Assembly (NCBI RefSeq): GCF_002887595.1 | Contig: NZ_PEBU01000003.1 | Span: 124,001-188,000, forward strand | DNA from: Bowmanella denitrificans | GTDB lineage: Bacteria; Pseudomonadota; Gammaproteobacteria; Enterobacterales; Alteromonadaceae | Direction: 5' to 3' | Length of the DNA stretch: 64,000 bases | In this document: positions 44,766 to 53,358 of the stretch, piece after piece | Layout of the letters: each line of letters opens with the position of its first letter | Numbering within the stretch: the stretch's first letter is position 1 | Made by a program: the position numbers and the translations under genes | Notes under the pieces: model-generated | The model's database searches: none | The model's input: the letters and a program-made list of their open reading frames with translations, nothing else | What the model was told of the DNA's origin: nothing

Positions 44766-45704
44766 TTAACTCCCTTCCGGTTCAACGATGGAAATAGGCT
44801 TGGACTCCTTCGGCGAGCCCTGGTTAATGGCGATTTCCACCCGGCGGTTACGACTTCTTCCCTCAGCGGTATTATTTGGTGCCAGCGGTTTATTATCAGC
44901 CATGCCCACCACAGTCATTCTGGATTCATCAAAGCCTTCGGCACCACGCATGGCTTCAGCTACAGCAACGGCGCGTTGCGCCGACAAGTCCCAGTTGGAG
45001 CGATAAAGTTCATTGGCAATATTCTGATTATCCGAATGCCCGGATACTTCAACGCGACCCGGAATATCCACCAGTAGGCTGCCAATTTTGCGCAGTACCG
45101 GAATAAATTGGGGTTGCAGAAACGCAGAACCTGCGGAAAACGCACCATTCTCACGGATGCGAATCGTAATCTGTTGCCCAAGAGATTCCATCTCTATGGC
45201 GCCATCAAGAATCTGCTTTTCCATCTGCTGGGCGATTTTCTTTACCAACTCGTTGGTTTGTTCCTGACTAGCGGCCTGGGACGAGCTACTGGCGGTTTCC
45301 TGCGCGGTTTGCTGTGATTTACCACCACGTTGAGTACCGCGTTGTTTCTGACGACCACCGGCGGAGTCCTCGTCACCCGCTTGAAATTCCAACATTTGTT
45401 GGGTCATTTCAATAGTTTGCTGCTGAATATTCTCAATGGGGGTGGGATCGGGTCGACCTGGTCTGAATTCCATGGCAATTACGCTAGTGCCTTTGGGAAT
45501 ATCCTTAACTTCAATTTTATTCTGCACGCCAAACGCGAACTTCATCGAGCCGGCAATTTGCTTAAACTTCAGCACATCCATTTCTGAGAAGGCCAGCAAC
45601 AGAACAAAAAAGCACATCAGCAGCGACATCAGGTCGGCAAAAGTTGCCATCCAGGCCGGTAGCCCGGATGGGCATTTGGGGCATTCCTGTTCTTCAGTTG
45701 CCAT
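44766..45704 (-). CDS. pomB: Flagellar stator subunit PomB (sodium-driven MotB)
   Basis: A 312-residue stator protein anchoring the flagellar motor to peptidoglycan. One helix at the N terminus carries the ion-binding aspartate D24 (FADLMSLLMCFFVLL), the same position as in PomB. A long Gln/Ser-rich linker leads to an OmpA-like domain (VEVSGHSDNQN, LSAQRAVAVAEAM, NRRVEIAI). The absence of MotB features and the position of D24 support Na+ coupling. Five bases separate it from pomA. Confidence 0.93.
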   Translation of the reverse strand: MATEEQECPKCPSGLPAWMATFADLMSLLMCFFVLLLAFSEMDVLKFKQIAGSMKFAFGVQNKIEVKDIPKGTSVIAMEFRPGRPDPTPIENIQQQTIEMTQQMLEFQAGDEDSAGGRQKQRGTQRGGKSQQTAQETASSSSQAASQEQTNELVKKIAQQMEKQILDGAIEMESLGQQITIRIRENGAFSAGSAFLQPQFIPVLRKIGSLLVDIPGRVEVSGHSDNQNIANELYRSNWDLSAQRAVAVAEAMRGAEGFDESRMTVVGMADNKPLAPNNTAEGRSRNRRVEIAINQGSPKESKPISIVEPEGS

Positions 45705-45709
45705 TCGCC

Positions 45710-46474
45710 CTACTCCTCGGTGTCGCCCGTGGCACGCTTACTGGCAGCCAGATAATTTTTCAGCAGCGCTTCAATCACTCTGGGGTTTTGACCATCGGCA
45801 ATACCCAGAATTCCATCTAGTACCAAGCTTTGATTCAGTTTTTCCTGGCCAGCACGGTTACCCAACTTCTGTGAAATAGGCAAAGCCACTACGTTGGCAA
45901 AGAACGCGCCATATAAAGTGGTCAGCAAAGCCACCGCCATGGCAGGGCCGATGGCCTTTGGGTCATCCATATTCGATAGCATGGCCACCAGACCGATTAA
46001 TGTACCTATCATGCCCATGGCAGGCGCAATATCCCCCAGGCTTTTAAAGATAGATGCACCAAATTCATGCCGTTCTGAAGTCAGACTGATGTCTTTAGCC
46101 AACGTGGCGCGCACGACATCTACATCATGACCGTCCACCAGCATGTCTACACCTTTTTGCATAAAAGGGTTGCTGATTTCTGCTTCTTCCAGGGCCAGAA
46201 AACCGCCTTTTCTGGCGGCATCAGCCATTTCTACAATCTTTTCGATTAGCTCTTCAGGCGCCTCAATTTTAAACATAAAGGCTTTGACGGCGATTTTACC
46301 AGCGCCAAAGAACTGCCCCATGGTATACGCACTCATCACCACAAACAGCGAGCCACCAAATACGATCAGGATAGAGGGGACGTTGACAAACATCATAATG
46401 TCGCCACCCAGGATCATGGACATAATGATAAAACCAACGGCACCCAACATGCCGATAAGGGTTGCTAAATCCAC
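45710..46474 (-). CDS. pomA: Flagellar stator subunit PomA (sodium-driven MotA)
   Basis: A 254-residue four-helix stator protein that forms the ion channel with PomB and pushes on the rotor. First helix TLIGMLGAVGFIIMSMILGG, second with MFVNVPSILIVFGGSLFVVM, then a cytoplasmic loop with charged residues and last helices around GMIGTLIGLVAML and ALLTTLYGAFFANVVALPI. The length and the pairing with PomB (D24) support PomA. No flagellar structural genes adjoin, which is usual for stators. Confidence 0.94.
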   Translation of the reverse strand: MDLATLIGMLGAVGFIIMSMILGGDIMMFVNVPSILIVFGGSLFVVMSAYTMGQFFGAGKIAVKAFMFKIEAPEELIEKIVEMADAARKGGFLALEEAEISNPFMQKGVDMLVDGHDVDVVRATLAKDISLTSERHEFGASIFKSLGDIAPAMGMIGTLIGLVAMLSNMDDPKAIGPAMAVALLTTLYGAFFANVVALPISQKLGNRAGQEKLNQSLVLDGILGIADGQNPRVIEALLKNYLAASKRATGDTEE

Positions 46475-46793
46475 TCCGTCCTCCCCGAATGCGCGACTAT
46501 CACCAGATTAGCTATTTTTCTGATAAACATGCCCTAAAGCATATTCCCATAACAAGTTTGCCGTAACTCGCCGAATTCGACAATGTTCAGAAATCATTAT
46601 ATTGATCTAGGGGCCAATCTTAACTTATTGACTTGGCTCACCAATTTATCGACCCACCAGAATCTTTCTAAAGCAACAATTTGCCGGGGGTAAAAGTGAT
46701 TGACCATAATTGCCCCCTCGGGTAAGGTGCGAAGCCAGTTCCCAGCCCCGCCAGCACCTGTTTTGACGGGCAATCAATAGCCAGCAAACACCT
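46475..46793. other. Divergent promoter region, no gene
   Basis: Lies between pomA (minus) and xseB (plus). A possible promoter for the xseB operon has TTGACC at 46700-46705 and TAAGGT 17 bases further on, a weak match. No repeat, terminator or small gene was recognised. Confidence 0.4.
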
Positions 46794-47039
46794 ATGACAA
46801 GCCGAAAGAAAACTGAAAATTTGTCGTTCGAACAATCCCTTGCCGAACTTGAGAGCATAGTCAAGCAAATGGAAGGCGGCGATTTGCCCCTTGAAGAAGC
46901 GTTAGCCCAGTTTGAACGAGGTATAGAACTTACCCGGCACAGCCAGTCAAAACTAAGTCAGGCACAGCAAAAGGTCAGTATCCTGATGGAAAAACAAGGT
47001 CAGGCTGAATTGCTTCCCTTTGATGACGCTGGCGAATAA
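46794..47039 (+). CDS. xseB: Exodeoxyribonuclease VII small subunit
   Basis: An 81-residue helical subunit of exonuclease VII, which degrades single-stranded DNA together with XseA. Family features are LSFEQSLAELESIVKQMEGGDLPLEEALAQFERG and LTRHSQSKLSQAQQKV. The length is normal. First gene of xseB-ispA-dxs, the standard gammaproteobacterial order; ispA starts 3 bp after its stop. Confidence 0.96.
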   Translation: MTSRKKTENLSFEQSLAELESIVKQMEGGDLPLEEALAQFERGIELTRHSQSKLSQAQQKVSILMEKQGQAELLPFDDAGE

Positions 47040-47042
47040 TAC

Positions 47043-47936
47043 ATGTCACAGGATTGGCTAGAAGAATTCGGCCAGTATCAGGCCAGAATCAACCATCTGT
47101 TGCAGACGCAGATTCAGGGATTGCCGGATCTAGCTCCCAGGCTCAAAGACGCCATGGGGTATGCATTGCTGATGGGGGGCAAGCGCGTCAGGCCTGCCCT
47201 TGTATATGCAACAGGCAGTATGCTTAAGGTCAGACAGGAAGACCTGGATGCGGCCGCGATGGCTCTTGAATGTATCCACAGTTATTCCCTGGTGCATGAT
47301 GACTTGCCCGCTATGGACAACGATGACCTGCGCCGCGGTAAACCCACTTGTCATATCGCGTTTGATGAGGCGACCGCTATACTGGCTGGCGATGCCCTGC
47401 AAACCCTGGCTTTCAGTCTGCTGTGCGATTACCCTCTGAGCGCAGAATGCCAGCAAAGGCGCATCCACCTGGTGAGTGCCGTGGCCAAAGCGTCTGGATA
47501 TCAGGGCATGTGCGGCGGACAGGCACTGGATATGGCCGCCACTGACAAACCAATCGATATTCAGCAACTGGAAATTTTGCACCGCTGCAAAACAGGGGCT
47601 TTGCTCACTGCTTCAGTAGAGCTGGCCTGCATCTTGGCTGACGTGCCTACAGAGCAGCGATTGCAACTACAGAAATTTGCCGGTGCCATTGGTCTGGCAT
47701 TTCAGGTGCAAGACGATATTCTCGATGTGACCGGCGATACGCAAACACTGGGAAAACGTCAGGGTTCTGACCAATTCCTGAACAAAAGTACTTATCCGGC
47801 GCTGTTGGGTCTGGACGGAGCCAAAGGGCTTGCACAGCAACTTTATCAGCAAGCACTTCAAGCATTGCAGCCTTTACCTTACAATACGGATCTTTTGCGG
47901 TCGTTCGCCGGATATATCATTGACCGTAACCACTAA
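47043..47936 (+). CDS. ispA: Farnesyl diphosphate synthase
   Basis: A 297-residue prenyltransferase that makes geranyl and farnesyl diphosphate. The first aspartate-rich motif is LVHDDLPAMDNDD (DDxxxxD form) and the second is FQVQDDILDVTGD; GGKRVRPAL and GDALQTLAF are also present. Length and context match IspA. It provides the farnesyl unit for quinones and cell-wall lipid carriers, using the precursor supply controlled by dxs just downstream. Confidence 0.97.
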   Translation: MSQDWLEEFGQYQARINHLLQTQIQGLPDLAPRLKDAMGYALLMGGKRVRPALVYATGSMLKVRQEDLDAAAMALECIHSYSLVHDDLPAMDNDDLRRGKPTCHIAFDEATAILAGDALQTLAFSLLCDYPLSAECQQRRIHLVSAVAKASGYQGMCGGQALDMAATDKPIDIQQLEILHRCKTGALLTASVELACILADVPTEQRLQLQKFAGAIGLAFQVQDDILDVTGDTQTLGKRQGSDQFLNKSTYPALLGLDGAKGLAQQLYQQALQALQPLPYNTDLLRSFAGYIIDRNH

Positions 47937-47950
47937 AATAATAAGTGCAC

Positions 47951-49822
47951 ATGACTCTGGATTTAGCCCATTACCCCATTCTGGCTCTGGCCGATACACC
48001 GCAGCAATTACGTGAGCTGCCTCAGGATAAACTGCGCCAGTTGGCCAAGGAGCTGCGCCAATATCTGCTGACCTGTGTTAGTCAGAGCAGCGGCCATTTT
48101 GCCTCCGGATTGGGCACGGTAGAATTAACCGTGGCGCTGCACTATGTGTATAACACCCCCTTTGACCGACTGATTTGGGATGTGGGCCACCAGGCCTATC
48201 CGCATAAAATTCTGACCGGACGACGGGAACGCATGCCCAGTATCCGGCAAAAAGGCGGGCTGCACCCCTTCCCCTGGCCACCGGAAAGTGAATTCGATAC
48301 CTTTGCCGTCGGCCATTCTTCGACGTCCATCAGCGCCGCTTTAGGCATGGCGGTGGCGGCAGAAAAAGAAGGGCTGGGGCGAAAAACCGTTGCGGTGATT
48401 GGCGACGGTGCTATGACAGCGGGCATGGCGTTTGAGGCGATGAACCATGCTGGCGATATTAAAAAAGACTTGTTAGTTGTACTCAACGACAACGAAATGT
48501 CGATTTCAGAGAATGTCGGAGCCCTTAACAGTCACCTGGCCAGGCTGCTGACCGGGCGTTTCTTTAACTCCATTCGCGACGGCGGTAAAAAACTACTTTC
48601 CAACGTACCTCCTATCAAGGAGTTTGCCAGCCGCGCCGAAGAACACATTAAAGGAATGGTGGTACCTGGTACCATATTCGAAGAGCTGGGCTTCAATTAT
48701 ATCGGCCCCATCGACGGCCATGATGTGAACGGTATGGTGGATACCCTGCGTAATATGCGCCAAATGAGTGGCCCGCATATTCTGCATGTGGTGACCAAAA
48801 AAGGTAAAGGCTACGAAGAAGCGGAAAAAGATCCGATTAAATTCCATGCCGTACCTAAATTTAATCCCAGTGACAACAGTCTGCCTAAAGCCAAAGCATC
48901 AGGCCCAACCTTCTCTGCCATCTTTGGCAACTGGTTATGCGATATGGCCAGCCAAGATGAAAAGTTAATGGCCGTTACACCAGCCATGCGTGAAGGCTCG
49001 GGTATGGTGAAGTTTTCCCAGCAGTATCCTGCGCAATATTTTGATGTGGCCATTGCCGAGCAACATGCGGTGACCTTTGCCGCCGGCCTTGCCAAAGAAG
49101 GCTATAACGCTGTGGTAGCCATTTATTCCACCTTCCTGCAGCGAGCCTATGATCAGTTGATCCATGATGTGGCACTGCAAAACCTGCCGGTGCTTTTTGC
49201 CGTTGATCGCGCCGGACTGGTGGGAGCGGATGGCCCTACCCATCAGGGTGCTTTTGATATTCCGTTTATGCGCTGCATTCCCAATATGCTGATTATGACG
49301 CCGTCAGATGAAGATCAGTGCCGCCAGATGCTGTATACCGGCCATCTGCATAACGGTCCTGCGGCAGTAAGATACCCTCGTGGCCAAGGTATGGGCGTGG
49401 CAATACAAGAACAGATGCAGGCCCTGGAACTAGGCAAAGGCAAAGTGTTACGAGAGGGCCAGGACATTGCCATTCTTAACTTTGGCACTTTGCTGCCTGG
49501 CGCACTACAGGCAGCAGAAAAACTCAATGCCACTGTGGCAGATATGCGCTTTGTCAAACCTTTAGACGATGCGCTGATTAAACAACTGGCCCAGCAGCAC
49601 AAATTGCTGGTCACATTGGAAGACGGTGCCATTCAAGGTGGTGCGGGCAGCGCAGTGGGTGAATCACTACATCGCCAGCAATTGAGCAGCCGCTTACTGA
49701 CGCTTGGCCTGCCCGACAGTTTTATTATGCAGGGCACCCAGGAAGAGATGTATGCAGAACTGCAAATTGACGGCCCTGGCATACAAGCCCAGATTCAGGC
49801 TTTTCTCACGACCCAAGAATAA
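47951..49822 (+). CDS. dxs: 1-deoxy-D-xylulose-5-phosphate synthase
   Basis: A 623-residue thiamine-diphosphate enzyme that joins pyruvate and glyceraldehyde 3-phosphate in the first step of the MEP isoprenoid pathway. Key segments are [20 protein letters not shown], the ThDP-binding [18 protein letters not shown] to NDNEMSIS, and [18 protein letters not shown]. The GTG at 47945 is 6 bp upstream, but the ATG at 47951 matches the usual N terminus. Last gene of the conserved block; a hairpin follows. Confidence 0.97.
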   Translation: MTLDLAHYPILALADTPQQLRELPQDKLRQLAKELRQYLLTCVSQSSGHFASGLGTVELTVALHYVYNTPFDRLIWDVGHQAYPHKILTGRRERMPSIRQKGGLHPFPWPPESEFDTFAVGHSSTSISAALGMAVAAEKEGLGRKTVAVIGDGAMTAGMAFEAMNHAGDIKKDLLVVLNDNEMSISENVGALNSHLARLLTGRFFNSIRDGGKKLLSNVPPIKEFASRAEEHIKGMVVPGTIFEELGFNYIGPIDGHDVNGMVDTLRNMRQMSGPHILHVVTKKGKGYEEAEKDPIKFHAVPKFNPSDNSLPKAKASGPTFSAIFGNWLCDMASQDEKLMAVTPAMREGSGMVKFSQQYPAQYFDVAIAEQHAVTFAAGLAKEGYNAVVAIYSTFLQRAYDQLIHDVALQNLPVLFAVDRAGLVGADGPTHQGAFDIPFMRCIPNMLIMTPSDEDQCRQMLYTGHLHNGPAAVRYPRGQGMGVAIQEQMQALELGKGKVLREGQDIAILNFGTLLPGALQAAEKLNATVADMRFVKPLDDALIKQLAQQHKLLVTLEDGAIQGGAGSAVGESLHRQQLSSRLLTLGLPDSFIMQGTQEEMYAELQIDGPGIQAQIQAFLTTQE

Positions 49823-49833
49823 CCCCTTCCTTC

Positions 49834-49856
49834 AGATGCCGGCCAGTCCGGCATCT
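49834..49856 (+). terminator. Hairpin after dxs
   Basis: agatgccgg-ccagt-ccggcatct with a perfect 9-bp stem 12 bp after the dxs stop, followed by cgttccctcc without a T-run. It probably marks the end of the xseB-ispA-dxs transcript. Confidence 0.55.
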
Positions 49857-49903
49857 CGTTCCCTCCTACACAATGCTATTGAAAAACAAGACATTACAGC
49901 GAG

Positions 49904-49934
49904 TTGGCTAATTTTCGATCTTGCGCTTAGCCAA
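49904..49934. promoter_or_regulatory. Possible operator before the sigma-factor gene: TTGGCTA-N17-TAGCCAA
   Basis: Perfect 7-bp arms at 49904-49910 and 49928-49934, about 50 bp before the sigma-factor start, in the only sizeable non-coding stretch at the front of the CHAT/peroxidase unit. Position fits autoregulation, but 7-bp arms can arise by chance. Confidence 0.3.
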
Positions 49935-49983
49935 GACCTGGCATAGGCTGATTCTATAAATATAAAGATAGAAGACACCTTCG

Positions 49984-50784
49984 GTGAATGTAGAGCCGTT
50001 ATCCATCGACTCCACTTCACCTGAATCTCTATTAAGCGGTATTGCTTCAGGGAAGAAAGGATCTGAACAGATGCTGGTCAGTTTGTACTGGCGCCGTTTG
50101 TTCTTTATTTTGCGCAGCCGCTGCCAGGACCCTGAACTGGCCGCCGATCTCACTCAGGATACCTTCCTCACCGTCATCCATGCGGCCAGAAACGGCAGCA
50201 TCGACAACCCAAAGGCATTGGGCGCTTATATCAAAAGCACTGGTATCAGCTTGCTAATCACTCATTACCGCAAGGAACAGCGCCGCAAAACCGAGGCCGA
50301 CGAGAATATTGACCAGGTGTTTGCTGATGTCCGTAGTGATCTGCAGCAGCAATTAAGCACGGAACAGCTAGTAAGTATCGTGCGCCAGCTAATGGCAGAA
50401 ATGACCAATGAACGGGATAAGCAACTACTCATTCAATACTTTGTGCAAGGCTGTGACAAAACACAAATTTGCGAGCAGTTTGACCTGCCTCCTGCACACT
50501 TTGACCGGGTATTATTTCGGGCCAGGCAACGATTAAAGCAAATGCTGCAGACCCGGCTGAATCTTGATATCGATAAGGTTGGGCTGTCACATTTATTGCT
50601 TTTACTGCTGGCAATGATGCAAATCCCCTCACCTGCTGTACCTCCTTACCTAAATTCTCAATATTGGCTGAGAGAAATTCAGGCTACGACTCACCCAATA
50701 GCTATGCCAGTCAGGGATGACGGCATTTTTTACTCTGGAGCACTGTGGTACCAGCCAGGAGGACAACAACATGCATCAAACTGA
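49984..50784 (+). CDS. ECF-like RNA polymerase sigma factor
   Basis: A 266-residue sigma-70 family protein. Region 2 is DPELAADLTQDTFLTVIHAARN, and region 4 is TQICEQFDLPPAHFDRVLFRARQRLKQM. About 75 residues after region 4 form an extra tail with a hydrophobic run (HLLLLLLAMM), which is unusual and might be involved in anti-sigma binding or membrane contact. The start is a GTG with little ribosome-site support. Its end overlaps the anti-sigma-like gene by 14 bp. It is expected to direct transcription of the following genes and itself. Confidence 0.85.
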   Translation: MNVEPLSIDSTSPESLLSGIASGKKGSEQMLVSLYWRRLFFILRSRCQDPELAADLTQDTFLTVIHAARNGSIDNPKALGAYIKSTGISLLITHYRKEQRRKTEADENIDQVFADVRSDLQQQLSTEQLVSIVRQLMAEMTNERDKQLLIQYFVQGCDKTQICEQFDLPPAHFDRVLFRARQRLKQMLQTRLNLDIDKVGLSHLLLLLLAMMQIPSPAVPPYLNSQYWLREIQATTHPIAMPVRDDGIFYSGALWYQPGGQQHASN

Positions 50785-51424
50785 GCAGGACGACTGGCTA
50801 GCCATGGGGTTTCGCTATGTTCGAGGTGAGCTTAGCGGGCATGAACTGGATAAATTTGAGGACTATTTAATGGACAACCCTGAGTTACTTGAACAACTTG
50901 AGCTGGACAGCGTATTCGCCTCTGTCCTGCCCAAACTTGAGCTGGTAACTGTCAAGCCAGACAAGGGTTTTAATTTATGGCGCTGGTTATTTACTACCCC
51001 TATTGGCGCGTCTTTATCCGCTTCTTTAGGCACCGCTTGTGCCTGTGTATTGCTGGCAGCTTTACTTTGGCCAAACAGCAGCACCCAGATTCCTGCCATC
51101 AGCGCCAGTAATCAACTGGTGCATTTAGGTACGCTGCGCTCTACCAGCCAGCCTGAGAAAATCATAGAACTTAGTGATAAGAAGACCCAATTAATATTAG
51201 TGGTGCAACCAGTCTCTTTTGAAGATGAGAACTTTTTGGTCAATATAAAAAGTAGCAGCACTGGTAGTGAGACATCTTTAACGGCTTCAATTTCAGCAAG
51301 CGGGGACATAGTTGTTTTGATTCCATCACAAGCTCTGGTGGCAGGTAAATATCAACTCAATATCACAGGCTTAACATCTGGAATAACACAAGAATCGTCA
51401 TTTCACCTTAATAGGAGGAAATAA
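50771..51424 (+). CDS. One-TM anti-sigma-like protein
   Basis: A 217-residue protein with a short acidic cytoplasmic N-terminal part (MGFRYVRGELSGHELDKFEDYL, then MDNPELLEQLE), one membrane helix at about residues 76-100 (ASLSASLGTACACVLLAALLW) and a beta-rich outer domain. The layout is typical of anti-sigma factors; no zinc-binding HxxxCxxC is seen. AGGAGG supports the ATG at 50771, so the upstream frame from 50717 is not used. It overlaps the sigma gene by 14 bp and the peroxidase gene by one base. The signal it senses is unknown. Confidence 0.75.
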   Translation: MHQTEQDDWLAMGFRYVRGELSGHELDKFEDYLMDNPELLEQLELDSVFASVLPKLELVTVKPDKGFNLWRWLFTTPIGASLSASLGTACACVLLAALLWPNSSTQIPAISASNQLVHLGTLRSTSQPEKIIELSDKKTQLILVVQPVSFEDENFLVNIKSSSTGSETSLTASISASGDIVVLIPSQALVAGKYQLNITGLTSGITQESSFHLNRRK

Positions 51425-52866
51425 TGAGAATGCACGGATTTGCGGAAACCCATTTTGAAAACACGAAAAGCGTCACTTCGTCTGCGGTCCCCAAACCAAG
51501 TAAAGGAACATTAATCGACCTTGGGGAGATAATGTTCAATGCTCAATTCGAACGATTATCAAGTATCCCTGCTGGATATACCTTTCTTGGACAATTTATT
51601 GACCATGATATAACCCAGTCCAGCACACTAGCTTCCTTTCCTAGTAGCAACTCAACATCAGGAACATTTAATGATACCAGTCTGCAACTAGACCTGTCTT
51701 GTCTGTACATTTCCGGCTGCTATGCAGAACATCAAGACGCAGGCTTGGTAGATGAAAAAGGAAATCTGAAATTAGGAGAATCCGTAACAGACGATGGAAA
51801 AATACAGAAAGATGCGGACCTTTTACGCAATAACAACACAAAGCGAGCGTTGATTCCTGACCAACGAAATGACGAGAACCTAATAATTTCTCAACTACAT
51901 CTTCAGTTTCAGAAACTCCACAATAGTTTTGTGGAAAAGTGTAGTTACAACAGCGCTACTGATAAATTTTCTTACGCCAGAGAAATGACAATAAGCTCAT
52001 ATCAAAACATTGTGATTAATGACTTTCTTTTTGAAATTCTACACAAAGATATCTGGATGTACTATTTTGGTTCCAATAATAAAATGCCAGAGTTGTTCTT
52101 CAAAAATACAATCCCAAGAGAGTTTACTATGGCAGCGTTTAGATTTGGGCATGCAATGGTGAAGCAGCGCTATAGAGTGAATGAAAACAGAGAATTAACT
52201 TTGAATGAGTTATTCCATTTCACCGGAAATGGCAGGCTCAATGGTTATAATCGGCTCCCTTCTAGTGTGTTGGTAGACTGGGCATTATTTTTCTTTGATG
52301 CATCCTCAAAAAATGTAAATTTTTCAAAACTTATCTTCCCTGCCATCAATATAAGAATTAATGGACCAACCTGGCCGAACAACATCCTTTCCATTCGAAA
52401 CTTACTCAGAGGGAATGAAGAATCACTGTTGGATATCCAGAGCATTATTTTGAAGATTGAAAATAGTAACATCGACAAAGAAATAAAGGAATTATGCACC
52501 TTTTTAACAGAACAAGAACTAAATCCAAAAATTGAAATGGAAGAAAACAGTAATAGCATTAGAACAAGTATTAACATATTGGATAATGTGCCCGATAAAA
52601 AATCAATATTAGATAACCCGCCATTACTGTATTACTTTTTATGCGAGTCATTCTTTCGTTCCACTAGAAGGACTCCAAATGGAAAAACAAATTTTAATTT
52701 TTCAAATTCAAACAAAAATACTAAAACTCCTGATAGAAAAGTAAAAAAACTAGGGCCGGTATGCAGCATAATAATAGCTGATACATTCCATAAGATCTTA
52801 GAAAAATCAAGAGATGTTACAAATGGAAAAAATAGCAACATTAAGAAGATGAGAGATATTATTTAA
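51424..52866 (+). CDS. Animal-type haem peroxidase family protein
   Basis: A 480-residue member of the animal haem peroxidase (peroxidase-cyclooxygenase) superfamily. The distal site is GQFIDHDIT with D60 and H61, the middle segment is IPDQRNDENLIISQLHLQF, and the proximal histidine is H243 in FRFGHAMVKQRYRVN. These predict a covalently or tightly held haem and peroxide use. No signal peptide is seen, which is odd for a peroxidase. AT-rich compared with dxs. Its ATG overlaps the previous stop. The substrate is unknown. Confidence 0.85.
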   Translation: MRMHGFAETHFENTKSVTSSAVPKPSKGTLIDLGEIMFNAQFERLSSIPAGYTFLGQFIDHDITQSSTLASFPSSNSTSGTFNDTSLQLDLSCLYISGCYAEHQDAGLVDEKGNLKLGESVTDDGKIQKDADLLRNNNTKRALIPDQRNDENLIISQLHLQFQKLHNSFVEKCSYNSATDKFSYAREMTISSYQNIVINDFLFEILHKDIWMYYFGSNNKMPELFFKNTIPREFTMAAFRFGHAMVKQRYRVNENRELTLNELFHFTGNGRLNGYNRLPSSVLVDWALFFFDASSKNVNFSKLIFPAINIRINGPTWPNNILSIRNLLRGNEESLLDIQSIILKIENSNIDKEIKELCTFLTEQELNPKIEMEENSNSIRTSINILDNVPDKKSILDNPPLLYYFLCESFFRSTRRTPNGKTNFNFSNSNKNTKTPDRKVKKLGPVCSIIIADTFHKILEKSRDVTNGKNSNIKKMRDII

Positions 52867-52899
52867 TCTAACTTACTAATTGAGTCGCGGGAGATATGT

Positions 52900-53358
52900 A
52901 TGTCAAAACCAGACATCAGAAAATCTTGGGTTTACTTTAAAGTTGTTGATACGTTAGAAAATTATCAACATCCTGTTGCAGGAGACTATTTTGTCATTAT
53001 GAAAGGAGATAGAAACGACAGTCTAAAGCTTAAGTATCGTCACTTTGATCAAGCTAATGACCTGAACGAGTCTGCCATATTGAATTATTGTGAAATATAT
53101 CTTGAGGAAGGATGGTATTGGAGCATTAAAGATGACCGAAAAGGTTCATCTGGAAAAAGATTTATTAGATATATGACGACAGCATCAGGTAGTGGCGGCA
53201 CTCCGGATCTAATGTTGACCTACATTAAGGAATTGACAAAAGAAGGCGATCCTGATCAGAAAGACATACATTCAGATCTTAATGAGATAACATCCAAAAC
53301 TTCGAATGGAAACGTTAAGTCAGTTAGCGAATATGGACTTTGGTTGTGTGAAAATTAG
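52900..53358 (+). CDS. Small unrecognised protein of the CHAT unit
   Basis: A 152-residue hydrophilic protein with several tyrosines and tryptophans in the first half (DTLENYQHPVAGDYFVIMKG, YLEEGWYWSIKDDRKGSSGK) and a polar, low-complexity second half with GSGGTP. No family is recognised and there is no signal peptide. It begins 34 bp after the peroxidase and overlaps the CHAT protein start by 26 bp, so its translation is probably coupled to it. In known CHAT protease systems a neighbouring small protein is often a substrate or activator; that is only an analogy here. Confidence 0.7.
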   Translation: MSKPDIRKSWVYFKVVDTLENYQHPVAGDYFVIMKGDRNDSLKLKYRHFDQANDLNESAILNYCEIYLEEGWYWSIKDDRKGSSGKRFIRYMTTASGSGGTPDLMLTYIKELTKEGDPDQKDIHSDLNEITSKTSNGNVKSVSEYGLWLCEN

